NCBI GenBank assembly: GCA_025361065.1
Contig: JANYAY010000064.1
Span: 1 to 40,085 of the forward strand
From: Deltaproteobacteria bacterium
Lineage (GTDB): Bacteria; Desulfobacterota; Syntrophia; Syntrophales; Smithellaceae
Length of the DNA: 40,085 bases
Direction of reading: 5' to 3'
The position numbers and the translations under genes are program-made. This document shows, piece by piece, positions 15,653 through 24,750 of the stretch. The first letter of the stretch is position 1. The number at the start of each line of letters is the position of its first letter. The notes beneath the pieces are model-generated. The model did no database searches. It saw only the letters and a program-made list of their open reading frames with translations, and was not told where the DNA came from.

Positions 15653-17725
15653 CTAATGAATTATTTCTTTATCTTTATCCGTATAGACTTTAACGTTTCT
15701 ACCAATGAAATCGAATAGATTGCTGAAGTGTACAATATCCTGAGCCACATCCCGTGTCCACGGAGAGATAGACGTCCGATAGGATGTTCTGGAATCTTTA
15801 CCCAGAAATGCCCGCAAAGGAATGCTCAGCGCGATCCCTTTATCATGATATCCAATATTAACGTTATCCTGAAAAATAGACGTATCGGTAATGCTGTACC
15901 AGGCGGAAAGGATGATTCCGTTGAAGTTCCTGGAAATGGTAATAACCGATCCCCGGTCTCCTGCCAGAAACTGACCATTTTTCAGGTCAATGATAACTTC
16001 CATCTCAGGAATGTTCAAACGTAAGTTAAAAAAACCGGTGAGATATTGATCTTTCCAATCATTCTCTTTCAGGCCGAAGAGATTGTTCGGCTCTCTCTTT
16101 TTTACTACGCTTCCGGAAAGCCCGATGAAGAATCGTCCGTCCATTACTGGTTTTGCCACGTCCCAATCGACACCGGCGTATTGTTCTTCCAGATAACCCA
16201 TTGCTATCCTTCCGAAGATATCATAATTGAATTTATAGATCTGATTAAACAGCAACGCACCCATTTCTAATTTTTGCTGCTGATAGGCAACGATGTCCGT
16301 CCTGACCGGTGTTGATGTCGGTGTATTGGAGGAAGATACTGTATTGATCGGATATCCTAGTAAACCTGCCGCAAAGGTGCCCCCCTTCCACGGTGTGAAT
16401 AAAAGCTCCCCGGATAAACCAAGTCGAAAAGTAAGGAACCCTGATGGATCATTTAAAAACAATTTGAAATCAGGCTTTATTGCATAATCCCAATAACGCT
16501 GATACTGTTTCTGATCATCGATGGTCTTGAGACTACTGGTTTCGATTTTTGATAGATAGAAGAATTCATTTGTTTTCATTTCCCCGTCATAGAAATCACG
16601 CAAATTGGCGACATTGGTCACAAACGCCAGGACGGGTATACCGTTTTCAGTCAAGGTCAAACGAAGGATAAGAAAATCAACTGCCGTATTTTTTATGAGA
16701 ATTTGATTTATCGCAGCAAGCGCCACCCCGGCAGCCTTCATATTGTAATAATACTTGTTGTTAGTGGCCTCAATGCATAATTCTTCGTTATACTTCCTGA
16801 CGGCAATATTACTGAATCCGGATTCATGAAGAGCATTCGCAATGCGGTTTTCCAGTTGACGTAGCGATCTTTCTTTAGGCTCCCGGTAGGGATGATCATA
16901 TATGGGTACAAAAGGTTCGCTGAAATTCACGTCCATGGAAATATTTAAGCCGATCTGGTCGCCACGCTGCCAGCTTAGATCTGCTTCCAGCCAATTCCAT
17001 GGTTTGAAACGAATACCGAAATTGAGATTGGAAGGTACTGCCGTCGTAAAATACTTATTCCGGGCAGGATCACCGCTCTGCTTCTCATATTGTATCGGGC
17101 TGTATTCCGCCATAATCATTAACCAGTCCGTAACAGCATACTGAATCCCTCCGAAAAATTGCCCGTCTCTTCTCCAGGAAGAATTATCCGTAAATATTTC
17201 CATTTTAAAGCTTTCTCCGGCCGGCGGTAAAGGCTCCCGGCCATATCGTCCGTTGCCAAAGCCCACGGAAATATCAAGTGGATAAAACTGTTTGCTTGCC
17301 ACAATGTACTGTGAAGGATAGAGCCTTGTCCCCAGAGGGTCCATTATGCCAAGGGCCAGGGCCGGCCACCACTTGCCCTCCGGAAGGAATTGCCATTTTA
17401 TTGCGATACTCTTGTCTTTGTAATTACCATATTCCGGTGTCAAATCCGGTAAATCCATAATTTCGGTAATTCTGCCACTTACCTCCAGCCCTTTAATAGG
17501 ACTGACAACACCGTAATAATAGTTATAAGGTTTAGCCGTCGCAAAGCCAACCCGCAGTGAACCTTCCCGCAAGATCCTCGCTGTTGGTGTTTCCACAAGC
17601 CCCGTTTGTCCGAAGTTGGCTGGCCCGATAAATGGATCGTCCTCAGCACGAACCGGACATGCCGCAAAGACAACTGCCAAAATGAAAAACAAGTAAGCAA
17701 TAAGAAATATTTTAGGCTTCTTCAT
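15653..17725 (-). CDS. YjbH/GfcD-type outer-membrane exopolysaccharide protein
   Basis: YjbH-family proteins are large outer-membrane beta-barrel proteins linked to secretion of exopolysaccharide and group 4 capsule. From ATG 17725 the protein has 690 residues. It has a signal peptide (about 1-27, PVRA); a Cys at 23 could instead be a poor lipobox. The N-terminal signature region (FGQTGLVETPTARILREGSLRVGFA) is the part I recognise as YjbH. It is followed by alternating aromatic strands (GNGRYGREP, LNFGIRFKPWNWLEADLSWQRGDQ), a small alpha/beta domain at about 285-390, and a second barrel-like half ending SPWTRDVAQDIVHF. A TTG at 17740 would add five residues. It sits between an unknown exported gene and the Wzz gene, in a cluster with Wza-like and YjbE-like genes. 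Confidence 0.85.
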   Translation of the reverse strand: MKKPKIFLIAYLFFILAVVFAACPVRAEDDPFIGPANFGQTGLVETPTARILREGSLRVGFATAKPYNYYYGVVSPIKGLEVSGRITEIMDLPDLTPEYGNYKDKSIAIKWQFLPEGKWWPALALGIMDPLGTRLYPSQYIVASKQFYPLDISVGFGNGRYGREPLPPAGESFKMEIFTDNSSWRRDGQFFGGIQYAVTDWLMIMAEYSPIQYEKQSGDPARNKYFTTAVPSNLNFGIRFKPWNWLEADLSWQRGDQIGLNISMDVNFSEPFVPIYDHPYREPKERSLRQLENRIANALHESGFSNIAVRKYNEELCIEATNNKYYYNMKAAGVALAAINQILIKNTAVDFLILRLTLTENGIPVLAFVTNVANLRDFYDGEMKTNEFFYLSKIETSSLKTIDDQKQYQRYWDYAIKPDFKLFLNDPSGFLTFRLGLSGELLFTPWKGGTFAAGLLGYPINTVSSSNTPTSTPVRTDIVAYQQQKLEMGALLFNQIYKFNYDIFGRIAMGYLEEQYAGVDWDVAKPVMDGRFFIGLSGSVVKKREPNNLFGLKENDWKDQYLTGFFNLRLNIPEMEVIIDLKNGQFLAGDRGSVITISRNFNGIILSAWYSITDTSIFQDNVNIGYHDKGIALSIPLRAFLGKDSRTSYRTSISPWTRDVAQDIVHFSNLFDFIGRNVKVYTDKDKEIIH

Positions 17726-17786
17726 GAGTAACAGAGGCAATTCCCGGTTTTCTTTTTCTAATTTCGATCAAAATATCTGGAGCCTC

Positions 17787-18311
17787 TTACTTATGTCCGT
17801 TGACTGACCTATATGCCTGTATAAACCGTTGCAGTAATACGTCTGTATCTTTTTTTATGACATTAAAATTGCCTATATTGGCAACTCCGGTAATATTGAT
17901 CGACCATGTATCAGCCAGTGTTTTGACTTTCGGATTGATCTCCAGGCGTACGATCTGCCTTAATTCAAATTTAATATCATAGGCATACCAATATTTTTCC
18001 GTCTCGTGAGTATTGATATTGATATAAAGCACCGGTCGACCCGGTGCTTTCAGCCATTCATTGCGCGACGGTGTCCTGATCCCGGCAATGTTCAAATGGT
18101 TTTCGATATCTTTTTGAATCTGCGTCGTTATTAATCCAGCATCCGCAGCAAATTTCTGAATATTGGGTTGAATATTTTCCACAAGAACATAGATACTGTT
18201 GAGTCCTGTCAGCGTCCTTCTGCTTATATCTGAATCTTCCGCATGAAGCTGAGTTGAACAGAAAATAACAGGTATTAATATAGCGATAAATAATCTATTT
18301 CTATATTTCAT
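17787..18311 (-). CDS. Conserved-looking exported protein of unknown function in the export module
   Basis: The 174-residue protein (ATG 18311, ribosome site AGGAAGG 8 nt upstream; a GTG at 18320 is less likely) has a clear signal peptide ending QLHA. The mature part has a pattern I associate with an uncharacterised exported family of about this size: LTGLNSIYVLVENIQPN, then IQKDIENHLNIAGIRTPS, PGRPVLYININTHE, a strand with FELRQIVRLEIN, TWSINITG, and the ending LLQRFIQAYRSVNGHK. The family is not known to me by function. Its place between the phosphotransferase and YjbH genes suggests a periplasmic accessory in polymer export; it occupies the position of GfcB/GfcC-type accessories without resembling them clearly. 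Confidence 0.75.
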   Translation of the reverse strand: MKYRNRLFIAILIPVIFCSTQLHAEDSDISRRTLTGLNSIYVLVENIQPNIQKFAADAGLITTQIQKDIENHLNIAGIRTPSRNEWLKAPGRPVLYININTHETEKYWYAYDIKFELRQIVRLEINPKVKTLADTWSINITGVANIGNFNVIKKDTDVLLQRFIQAYRSVNGHK

Positions 18312-18349
18312 ATCTTTCACCTTCCTATTAATGTGCTGTTTGCCGCTGC

Positions 18350-19717
18350 TTATCTTGCTCCTTTACCAAACAGCACTGTTCTGATTGTCTTGATAATGAT
18401 AATCAAATCCAGCGGCAGTATTGCATTCTTGATATAATAAAGATCATACTCCAGCTTGGCCAGTGCGTCTTTCACTGTGGCGCCATAAGGATAATTGACT
18501 TGAGCCCAACCTGTAATGCCGGGCCTGATTGCATGCCGCAGGCCGTAAAATGGAATTTCCTGTTTCAGTTTCTCCACAAATTCCGGTCTTTCGGGTCGAG
18601 GCCCCACGAAGCTCATATCCCCCTTTAATACATTCCAAAGCTGAGGCAGTTCATCAAAGCGCAACAGCCTGATGATCTTCCCGACGCGCGTTACACGCGA
18701 ATCATTCACTTCAGCCCATACAGCGCCGTTTTTTTCCGCATCTATTTTCATCGAACGAAACTTGATCAGATTGAATTCTTTTTCATCCCATCCCACTCGC
18801 GTTTGACGATAGAAGACCTCTCCTTGCGACTCCAGCTTTATAAAGATCATCGTTAAGAGCATGAACGGGGAAGCGATCGCCAGACCGATAACCGCTATTG
18901 TTTTATCAAATATTTTTTTAAGCTTGGTATTGTAGATATTTCGTTTGACACCGGAAATGTCCGCAAATCCCAGCCACATATTAGTCGTATGCAGCACCGG
19001 AATCATCTCAAAATATTCTTCATAAAAGGTGGGCATTTCATAAACGTCAACGCCGCTGAATTTTACTTCAACAAGCTTTTGAAAGAATTCTACTGATCTC
19101 TTCACAGTGACAGCAACAACAATTAGATCAACTTTGTATTCTTCTGTTATCTTTTTCAAATCACGGGTTATTCCGAGGACAGAATAATTGCCGATCCGGG
19201 AATCCTGTTTACCGGGATCGTCGTCCACAAACCCGGCAATTTTGAAATCATGCCTTGCCTGCAACATTTCACATAACGATAGACCGGATGCACCCGCACC
19301 GATTATTAATACATTTCTGGGAAAGACATCAACGAATAAAGATATAAACGCAAAACGCCACAGGATTGATAATACTATTACTGAAGAGCCACTGATGACT
19401 AAAAGGATTGTGCTGTAGGGACGAAGATGAAAAAGATAGAAGAATGATGCAATTACAAAGTTGGCAATAAGGACTGCCAACAAAAACTGCAGAATAAAAC
19501 CGGGCTTCAGAGGCTTTATGGAAAGATTATAAAAATCGAAAATGTAATTGGAAAAAAGGTAAATGATAACGGCCACAGTATCAGATGCTCCAAAGACTAA
19601 AGATGGATCGATGATTACACCGAAGCGCAATACCGGAGCCAGATAAATGGAGAGGGTGATCAGCACGATATCACCCATAAGCAGAACCATTTGTTTAGCG
19701 GGAATAAATTTCATCAT
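18350..19717 (-). CDS. Polyprenyl-phosphate hexose-1-phosphate transferase (WbaP/WcaJ family)
   Basis: This membrane enzyme starts repeat-unit synthesis by moving a sugar-1-phosphate from its nucleotide donor to undecaprenyl phosphate. Of 455 residues, the N-terminal third has four or five membrane helices. A Rossmann-like domain follows (VLIIGAGASGLSLCEML, about 136-152, then GFVDDDPGK). The catalytic Bac_transf domain (about 264-450) opens with KKIFDKTIAVIGLAIASPFML. It contains RVGWDEKEFNLIKFRSM, the catalytic Asp-Glu pair at 355-356 (LLRFDELPQLWNVLKGDMSFVG), FVGPRPERPEF, RPGITGWAQVNY and the closing DLYYIKNAILPLDL. The donor sugar cannot be read from the sequence. The two start codons (19717 and 19714) lack a clear ribosome site. 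Confidence 0.93.
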   Translation of the reverse strand: MMKFIPAKQMVLLMGDIVLITLSIYLAPVLRFGVIIDPSLVFGASDTVAVIIYLFSNYIFDFYNLSIKPLKPGFILQFLLAVLIANFVIASFFYLFHLRPYSTILLVISGSSVIVLSILWRFAFISLFVDVFPRNVLIIGAGASGLSLCEMLQARHDFKIAGFVDDDPGKQDSRIGNYSVLGITRDLKKITEEYKVDLIVVAVTVKRSVEFFQKLVEVKFSGVDVYEMPTFYEEYFEMIPVLHTTNMWLGFADISGVKRNIYNTKLKKIFDKTIAVIGLAIASPFMLLTMIFIKLESQGEVFYRQTRVGWDEKEFNLIKFRSMKIDAEKNGAVWAEVNDSRVTRVGKIIRLLRFDELPQLWNVLKGDMSFVGPRPERPEFVEKLKQEIPFYGLRHAIRPGITGWAQVNYPYGATVKDALAKLEYDLYYIKNAILPLDLIIIIKTIRTVLFGKGAR

Positions 19718-19803
19718 TCAATTATGGGTCCCGGCAATTAGATAATTCCTTCGTCCGTTACACTTTTATGTTCGCAAAATTACAATATAGAGGATTATTT
19801 CTT

Positions 19804-20556
19804 TTATGAAGCAGATATATATTGCAAAGTTTTGGAAAGAGGCTTCAACACGAAGGTCAGCGGATTCGGCTTGAGGCCGTTGACCTTCCAGGCGCGATAA
19901 TTTTCTGCGATATTATGGATCGTATTATTTAAACTGGGCCGGCAACTTCCGCCTGTTCTCATTTTAACCAATACAGTGGGTATGTATGCGGTGGAGATAC
20001 TATTTTTATAAAGCAATCTGAGCATCAGTTCGTAATCGGCGGCGAGAGGAAAATCCAGATTGAACAATCCGCATTTCTGATAAATATCATGCTTAACAAA
20101 AAATGTGGGATGGGGAGGCATCCATCCTCTGTGGAAATTCTTCTTCCGATAACAGTTAGACTTCCAGTATCGGATAGTTTTATTGACATCTCTGCGATCT
20201 ACATAGGCCAAATCACCATAGCAGGTATCGACAGAAGATTTACGGAAGCAATCAACAACTTTTTCTATAACGTCATTATTATTATACATATCATCTGAGT
20301 TTAAAATTCCTATGATCTCGCCCTTTGATTTCAATATTCCTTTATTCATGGCATCATAAATACCCAGGTCGGGTTCACTGATCAAGGTCGACACCTGACT
20401 CTCGTATTTTCTGATCACCTCTACAGTGCCGTCTATAGAGCTGCCATCAATAATGATGTATTCCAAATTTTTATAAGTTTGATTTAACACACTAAGGATG
20501 CAATCCTCTATATACTTTCTATTATTCAGGACGACTGTGATTATGGATACTTTCAA
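19804..20556 (-). CDS. Glycosyltransferase family 2 (GT-A fold)
   Basis: The protein of 250 residues begins MKVSIITVVLNNRKYIEDCI and carries the GT2 donor-binding features LNQTYKNLEYIIIDGSSIDGT, PDLGIYDAMNKGI and the metal-binding LNSDDMY. The acceptor-side W-containing block is GWMPPHPTFFVKHDIY with DYELMLRLLYK. GIYDAMNKGI and GWMPPHP are shared by WcaA/WbcM-like GT2 enzymes of capsule and O-antigen loci. The start is TTG, four bases after the stop of the GT9 gene, with AGGA about 10 nt upstream inside that gene's end. It is predicted to be a cytoplasmic or membrane-peripheral enzyme adding one sugar to the lipid-linked repeat. Donor and linkage are unknown. Confidence 0.9.
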   Translation of the reverse strand: MKVSIITVVLNNRKYIEDCILSVLNQTYKNLEYIIIDGSSIDGTVEVIRKYESQVSTLISEPDLGIYDAMNKGILKSKGEIIGILNSDDMYNNNDVIEKVVDCFRKSSVDTCYGDLAYVDRRDVNKTIRYWKSNCYRKKNFHRGWMPPHPTFFVKHDIYQKCGLFNLDFPLAADYELMLRLLYKNSISTAYIPTVLVKMRTGGSCRPSLNNTIHNIAENYRAWKVNGLKPNPLTFVLKPLSKTLQYISAS

Positions 20557-20560
20557 TGTA

Positions 20561-21793
20561 TTATGTTCCTGTCATGATTATCTCGGGAAATAAGTCCTGA
20601 ATAGCCCTCTGTACTTGCGCAACAGATATTTCATGAATATGGTTCAAATGTTCTTTGGCTGACGGATCAGACTTGTCACCGAAACTTTTCTTTGGTTGCA
20701 AAATCTTATTTGGTACTTTCCAGGGACCAAAACGTTGAGGGGAATTCCAGTGCCCTATCGGTCCATTATCCGGAAAGCAGGAGATTTCGACAACAGGTAT
20801 GCCCGCGGCTGCAGCCAGATGCATGGAGCCCGTATCATTGCCCACATAAAGCCTGCATCTTTTCAGCAATGAAAATGTTTGTCGCAAAGTGGTGCTGCCG
20901 GTGAAATCAATAACCTGTTGATCAATGCCGTCTTTAATATATTTGCCAACAGGCTTGTCACCAGGACCGCCAACAATTATAAATGATGAATCGTAAACCA
21001 TCTTCAGCCATTGTCCCAATTCAATAAATCTGTCCGGAGGCCACTGCCGATTTGCTTTACCGGCACCCGGACAAAAGGCAATAACCATTTTAGCGGGAAT
21101 ATCAGCAAACAGGTGATCGGCATATTCTTCATCTTCTGCATTTAACCACACTTCTGTAGAATCAGAGGAAGGATTTCCTCCAAGGTAGCGGATGAAATCT
21201 AAATACCTTTCAACTTCATGTTGAGGTTTTTTGTCGAATAGGACATCTGTTAACATTAAATCGAAGCCTTTGTTTACCAGTTGCTTTCGCGCATCAATAT
21301 GTTCCGTATATCCGATTCTTTGTCGGGATAAACTGAAATAAGCTACATAAAGAGAGTAGTCGGTATCCATATCCCGTCTGGGCAGCAGAGCCATGTCGAA
21401 GTGTTCCGGCTGCAATGTATAAAATCCTAATCTAAAGGCGCGTAAAGGCAATATAAATGGCCGGAGGTAGCGGGGAACTTTTTGTCGGTAAATTATGATA
21501 TCATCGACATACGGACACAATTCCGCCAAATTAAATGTTGCCGGATTTACAACTAATGTAATTCTTGCGCGGGGCAACAGCAGGCGTAATTCACGAAGGA
21601 ATACTGTTGCCAATACGAAATCACCAATTTCATCAGTCTTCAATACCAGTACCTTTTTTCTGATGTCATCGGAATTGTCATCTAATTTTGTGAGGCGATT
21701 CTGGATCCTGGTTATTATCTGACCAACAATCAGAGCTGCCTTTGTTTGTAGTAATATAAGGAAAGAAAAATTAAAGAATAATTTATTATACAT
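20561..21793 (-). CDS. Glycosyltransferase family 9 (heptosyltransferase-like, GT-B fold)
   Basis: GT9 enzymes usually add heptoses to lipopolysaccharide core from ADP-heptose. The 410-residue protein has the N-terminal motif VLVLKTDEIGDFVLATVFLREL. The C-terminal donor-binding half has VIAFCPGAGKANRQWPPDRFIELG, FIIVGGPGDK and VGNDTGSMHLAAAAGIPVVEI; the GNDTG-x-x-H motif is intact. The first 40 residues are hydrophobic and may associate with the membrane. A GT9 enzyme inside a Wzx/Wzy cluster is unusual and suggests either a heptose-like residue in the repeat or a link to lipid A-core. It is followed closely (4 bp) by a GT2 gene. Confidence 0.88.
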   Translation of the reverse strand: MYNKLFFNFSFLILLQTKAALIVGQIITRIQNRLTKLDDNSDDIRKKVLVLKTDEIGDFVLATVFLRELRLLLPRARITLVVNPATFNLAELCPYVDDIIIYRQKVPRYLRPFILPLRAFRLGFYTLQPEHFDMALLPRRDMDTDYSLYVAYFSLSRQRIGYTEHIDARKQLVNKGFDLMLTDVLFDKKPQHEVERYLDFIRYLGGNPSSDSTEVWLNAEDEEYADHLFADIPAKMVIAFCPGAGKANRQWPPDRFIELGQWLKMVYDSSFIIVGGPGDKPVGKYIKDGIDQQVIDFTGSTTLRQTFSLLKRCRLYVGNDTGSMHLAAAAGIPVVEISCFPDNGPIGHWNSPQRFGPWKVPNKILQPKKSFGDKSDPSAKEHLNHIHEISVAQVQRAIQDLFPEIIMTGT

Positions 21794-21803
21794 AGTACTA
21801 ATA

Positions 21804-22658
21804 TTACTTAGTCGGCCAGAAATGTATCATAACAGGTTTGGGAGACTTATCCAGATAGCTTAATCCTTTCACATGCCAGGAATAGCCGGGTACTAAAGAA
21901 AGAACAAAGTCCCGCATCTCCTTCCAGTCATTACTTTTATGATAAGTGGTCAAAGCCATCTTTGGTCGGAATTTTCTTATTGTTCGTTCTCCTCCCCGTA
22001 AAACCGGCAATTCGAATGACTCCAGATCTCCTTTGATGTAATCCACTCTATCCAATCCCAATTCAACTACTAATTCATCAATGGTGGTAGTGCGGACGAT
22101 CACAGAATCGTCTTGTGGTGTATCCGGTTCAGCATTATGCAAAACGGAATTCAGGCAACCGGCACTTAAGTATCCTTTTCCTGATTGACTGCTCAGTGCA
22201 GCCGAAATGATTTGCACATTTTGCACCCCGGCAAAGGTCCTGGCCAGAGATTCGGTGAATACGGGTGATGGTTCGATAAGAATGCATTTCGCCCGGTCTA
22301 TCAGATTCAAAGAGAAAATCCCTTCAGCAGCGCCGCAATCCAGAACTACATCACCGGATTCAACCGTTGTCTCCGGCACTTCATAATAATGCCAATCTGT
22401 TTCGTTCAGGGATTCCGCAATCACCATGTAAAGTTTATGCAGTGATATCTGCCGGGGCCAGTAAAGCGGCTTTGCGATGCCCTGCAGCGAGATTCGACGG
22501 CAGTTCCCGGCATCAGCCACATTCACTATACGGGAGCTTGCAAAGAAGTTCGCTGTCGGACGCAACAGGTTTTTCAAGAATTCGCCCGGGGAACACTCAA
22601 AATCCCGTTCCTGTGAACAATATGCGCGCAGTAGATCAAAGCGGTGGATTAAACCCAT
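21804..22658 (-). CDS. FkbM-family SAM-dependent methyltransferase
   Basis: FkbM-type enzymes make O-methyl groups, often on sugars. Of 284 residues, the SAM-binding core starts at about 105 (GDVVLDCGAAEGIFSLNLIDR) with the acidic motif CILIEPSPVF. The FkbM signature follows: TTTIDELVVELGLDRVDYIK, then GDLESFELPVLRGGERTI, and FRPKMALTTYH. The first 90 residues are not part of the core and are unlike the usual short FkbM N-terminus. No ribosome site is visible before the ATG at 22658. It lies between two other sugar-modifying or transfer genes, so a polysaccharide O-methylation role is a reasonable inference. Confidence 0.87.
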   Translation of the reverse strand: MGLIHRFDLLRAYCSQERDFECSPGEFLKNLLRPTANFFASSRIVNVADAGNCRRISLQGIAKPLYWPRQISLHKLYMVIAESLNETDWHYYEVPETTVESGDVVLDCGAAEGIFSLNLIDRAKCILIEPSPVFTESLARTFAGVQNVQIISAALSSQSGKGYLSAGCLNSVLHNAEPDTPQDDSVIVRTTTIDELVVELGLDRVDYIKGDLESFELPVLRGGERTIRKFRPKMALTTYHKSNDWKEMRDFVLSLVPGYSWHVKGLSYLDKSPKPVMIHFWPTK

Positions 22659-22713
22659 TTATTGATTCAACTTTTCATTTCGTCCGGTAACTACCCATAA
22701 TACGGTATCGGAA

Positions 22714-23460
22714 TCATTTATTTTTGAAGACAACGGCTTGTCCCGTGGGCAGGACCAGCGGTATTACATCATGGCGTGAAAAATATTCATCAACAGCTTT
22801 CCTTGCACCGGGACATGTCGGAAACCCATAGTCGTCAAACACCATGAACCCACCGACAGATAATCGAGGGAAAATAAACTCACAACAATCGGCAACTGAC
22901 TGTCTTATATCTACATCCACGTGAGAGAAGGCTATTCGGGAGTGTTCCAATCCTCTAAATGTCTCGGGTATATAGCCCTGGTGGTATATGGCGATATCGC
23001 TGTGTTGAATATAGTTTTGAACTGTTGCCAGCGCTGTATCTGAGAAGTCGCCCTTACTGTGACAGTCAATAGCATGATCTGTTTGAGGCATTCCCTCAAA
23101 TGTGTCAAAGAGTCGAAGGAATCTGGCAGCCGAATAGTCATGGATGATCTGGGCCAGCATGGCGGCAGTTCCACCTTTGTAAACGCCACACTCCCAAATG
23201 TCACCATTTATAAACAGGCTTTGTCGGCAAAGTGCATAAAGAATCCAGCAGCGATCGCGCGAAACAATTGTCCTGTCCTTTGCCAGGTCATAGTATTTCC
23301 GGAACTCTCCGTAACCAAGCCATGGCGAAAACAGCGGGCGGTAATATTTATCATCTGGGATTTGTGAAGACCCAGGCTGCCTGGCATATCTCTGGATACG
23401 ATAGATGTCGACCCCAAATTGATTCAATATACTGCGTATCATCTTCTTGATACGTATCAC
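22714..23460 (-). CDS. TylF/MycF-family O-methyltransferase
   Basis: TylF (macrocin O-methyltransferase) family enzymes are Mg2+- and SAM-dependent sugar O-methyltransferases. The 248-residue protein begins at GTG 23460, supported by a strong AAGGGGGG ribosome site just upstream. Family motifs are DRCWILYALCRQSL, GDIWECGVYKGGTAAMLA (SAM site), LRLFDTFEGMPQTD, the metal-binding FSHVDVDIRQSVADCCEF and GGFMVFDDYGFPTCPGARKA. A second, different TylF-like gene lies at 29096-29869. The polymer is probably methylated at more than one position or on more than one sugar. Confidence 0.9.
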   Translation of the reverse strand: MIRIKKMIRSILNQFGVDIYRIQRYARQPGSSQIPDDKYYRPLFSPWLGYGEFRKYYDLAKDRTIVSRDRCWILYALCRQSLFINGDIWECGVYKGGTAAMLAQIIHDYSAARFLRLFDTFEGMPQTDHAIDCHSKGDFSDTALATVQNYIQHSDIAIYHQGYIPETFRGLEHSRIAFSHVDVDIRQSVADCCEFIFPRLSVGGFMVFDDYGFPTCPGARKAVDEYFSRHDVIPLVLPTGQAVVFKNK

Positions 23461-23553
23461 ATTCCCCCCTTATGAACTTCCCCTTTTTTTATATGTTGAT
23501 TATGCTGATGATTCTGAGCCCCGTTCGCTGTTGGTTGTGCAATCCTCATTTCT

Positions 23554-24750
23554 CTAATTGACAGATTTTTCGCAATTCGAGTTCAGCCGAATCAAGCTTT
23601 TTGAAAATAAACGCACAAGAATGAGAGGCAAGAGTAAAGAAAACCAAAAATCAATTCCGCGTATCACAGGAACGAATACAAAGGACACCGCTCCATATAG
23701 GACGACAAAGTATGTGGCACTAGAATAGATATTTCGCTTCCTTGTATTATCGTCAATGATGTATAATAACATTCCGACAAAATAAAAGGCGATAAAATAG
23801 AAATAGCCAAAGTCCTGGAATGCGTAAGAAGAAAAATACTGTGCAGGATTCCACTCCCATTCATAATTACTCTGAAAATCAGGCAAAGACAGATGAAAGA
23901 ATCTAAAAATAAAATACAAAGGTGCAAGGATCGTTGAAAAACCGTAAGTATATTGATCACACGTATCAATCATCAATTGAAAGTTAACTAACCCTGATTT
24001 AAAATATAACAAGGTGAAATCGATAATGCCTACATTTTCTAAACGTTTTATGGATAAATAATTTGCCAGCAATAATGCTAACGCAATAAATATCCAATAT
24101 CGAATTTTGTTAATGTAACCTTTTTTAATAACAAGAAAGATATTGGCCAGAAGAACCGTCATGATGGTTAAACGATCAAGAGAGAAAAATACTTTAATTA
24201 CTATTGCTACCAATGCTGTAATATTCAGATTCCAGAGTCTTCTCTTGTCAACCTCGCTGGGCATTATAAAATTTATAATTCCCAATGACATAAGATAAAT
24301 AGACAACGGGGCATATGAAAACATTTTGATAATACCCGACAGACCTTCTTCGTCTGACGGTAAAAGAAAGGCATCTCGGATACCGATTTCATAATCACTG
24401 CTTAATAATTTTGTCGCATATTCTGTCAAAGGAACAAATAAAACGACCTGTAAGATGGCTACTGCAGTTCCTATAATTATAATCAGGTATGAATAAACAT
24501 AAAATGTGTTAGTGAATGAATTATATTTATCTTCGTTCTGCCACTCACGATTATCCGGTAGGGAATAAAATAATTTTACTGTAAGAAAACCTACAGCCGA
24601 CCAAAAAACACCGATCATATGCATCCAGATAGCTTTATTCAAGTTAATAGCATCGGAGATCAAGGGGGTGTGATAAAAATACACAGGAACAAATATCAAT
24701 TGGGCGCAGAAAAAATAAAAATAGAGATTATTAAATTGCGCTATTATCAT
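23554..24750 (-). CDS. Candidate Wzy polysaccharide polymerase (polytopic membrane protein)
   Basis: Wzy joins flipped repeat units into polymer at the outer face of the inner membrane. This 398-residue protein is almost entirely hydrophobic, with about ten membrane helices and a longer polar loop containing FRFFHLSLPDFQSNYEWEW in the second half. Wzy sequences share little identity. The call rests on topology, length, absence of any other candidate, and position between two GT2 genes and the flippase. The DNA here is visibly more AT-rich than the gsp region, as is common for wzy. Translation is coupled to the upstream GT2 gene by a 4-bp ATGA overlap. Confidence 0.75.
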   Translation of the reverse strand: MIIAQFNNLYFYFFCAQLIFVPVYFYHTPLISDAINLNKAIWMHMIGVFWSAVGFLTVKLFYSLPDNREWQNEDKYNSFTNTFYVYSYLIIIIGTAVAILQVVLFVPLTEYATKLLSSDYEIGIRDAFLLPSDEEGLSGIIKMFSYAPLSIYLMSLGIINFIMPSEVDKRRLWNLNITALVAIVIKVFFSLDRLTIMTVLLANIFLVIKKGYINKIRYWIFIALALLLANYLSIKRLENVGIIDFTLLYFKSGLVNFQLMIDTCDQYTYGFSTILAPLYFIFRFFHLSLPDFQSNYEWEWNPAQYFSSYAFQDFGYFYFIAFYFVGMLLYIIDDNTRKRNIYSSATYFVVLYGAVSFVFVPVIRGIDFWFSLLLPLILVRLFSKSLIRLNSNCEKSVN

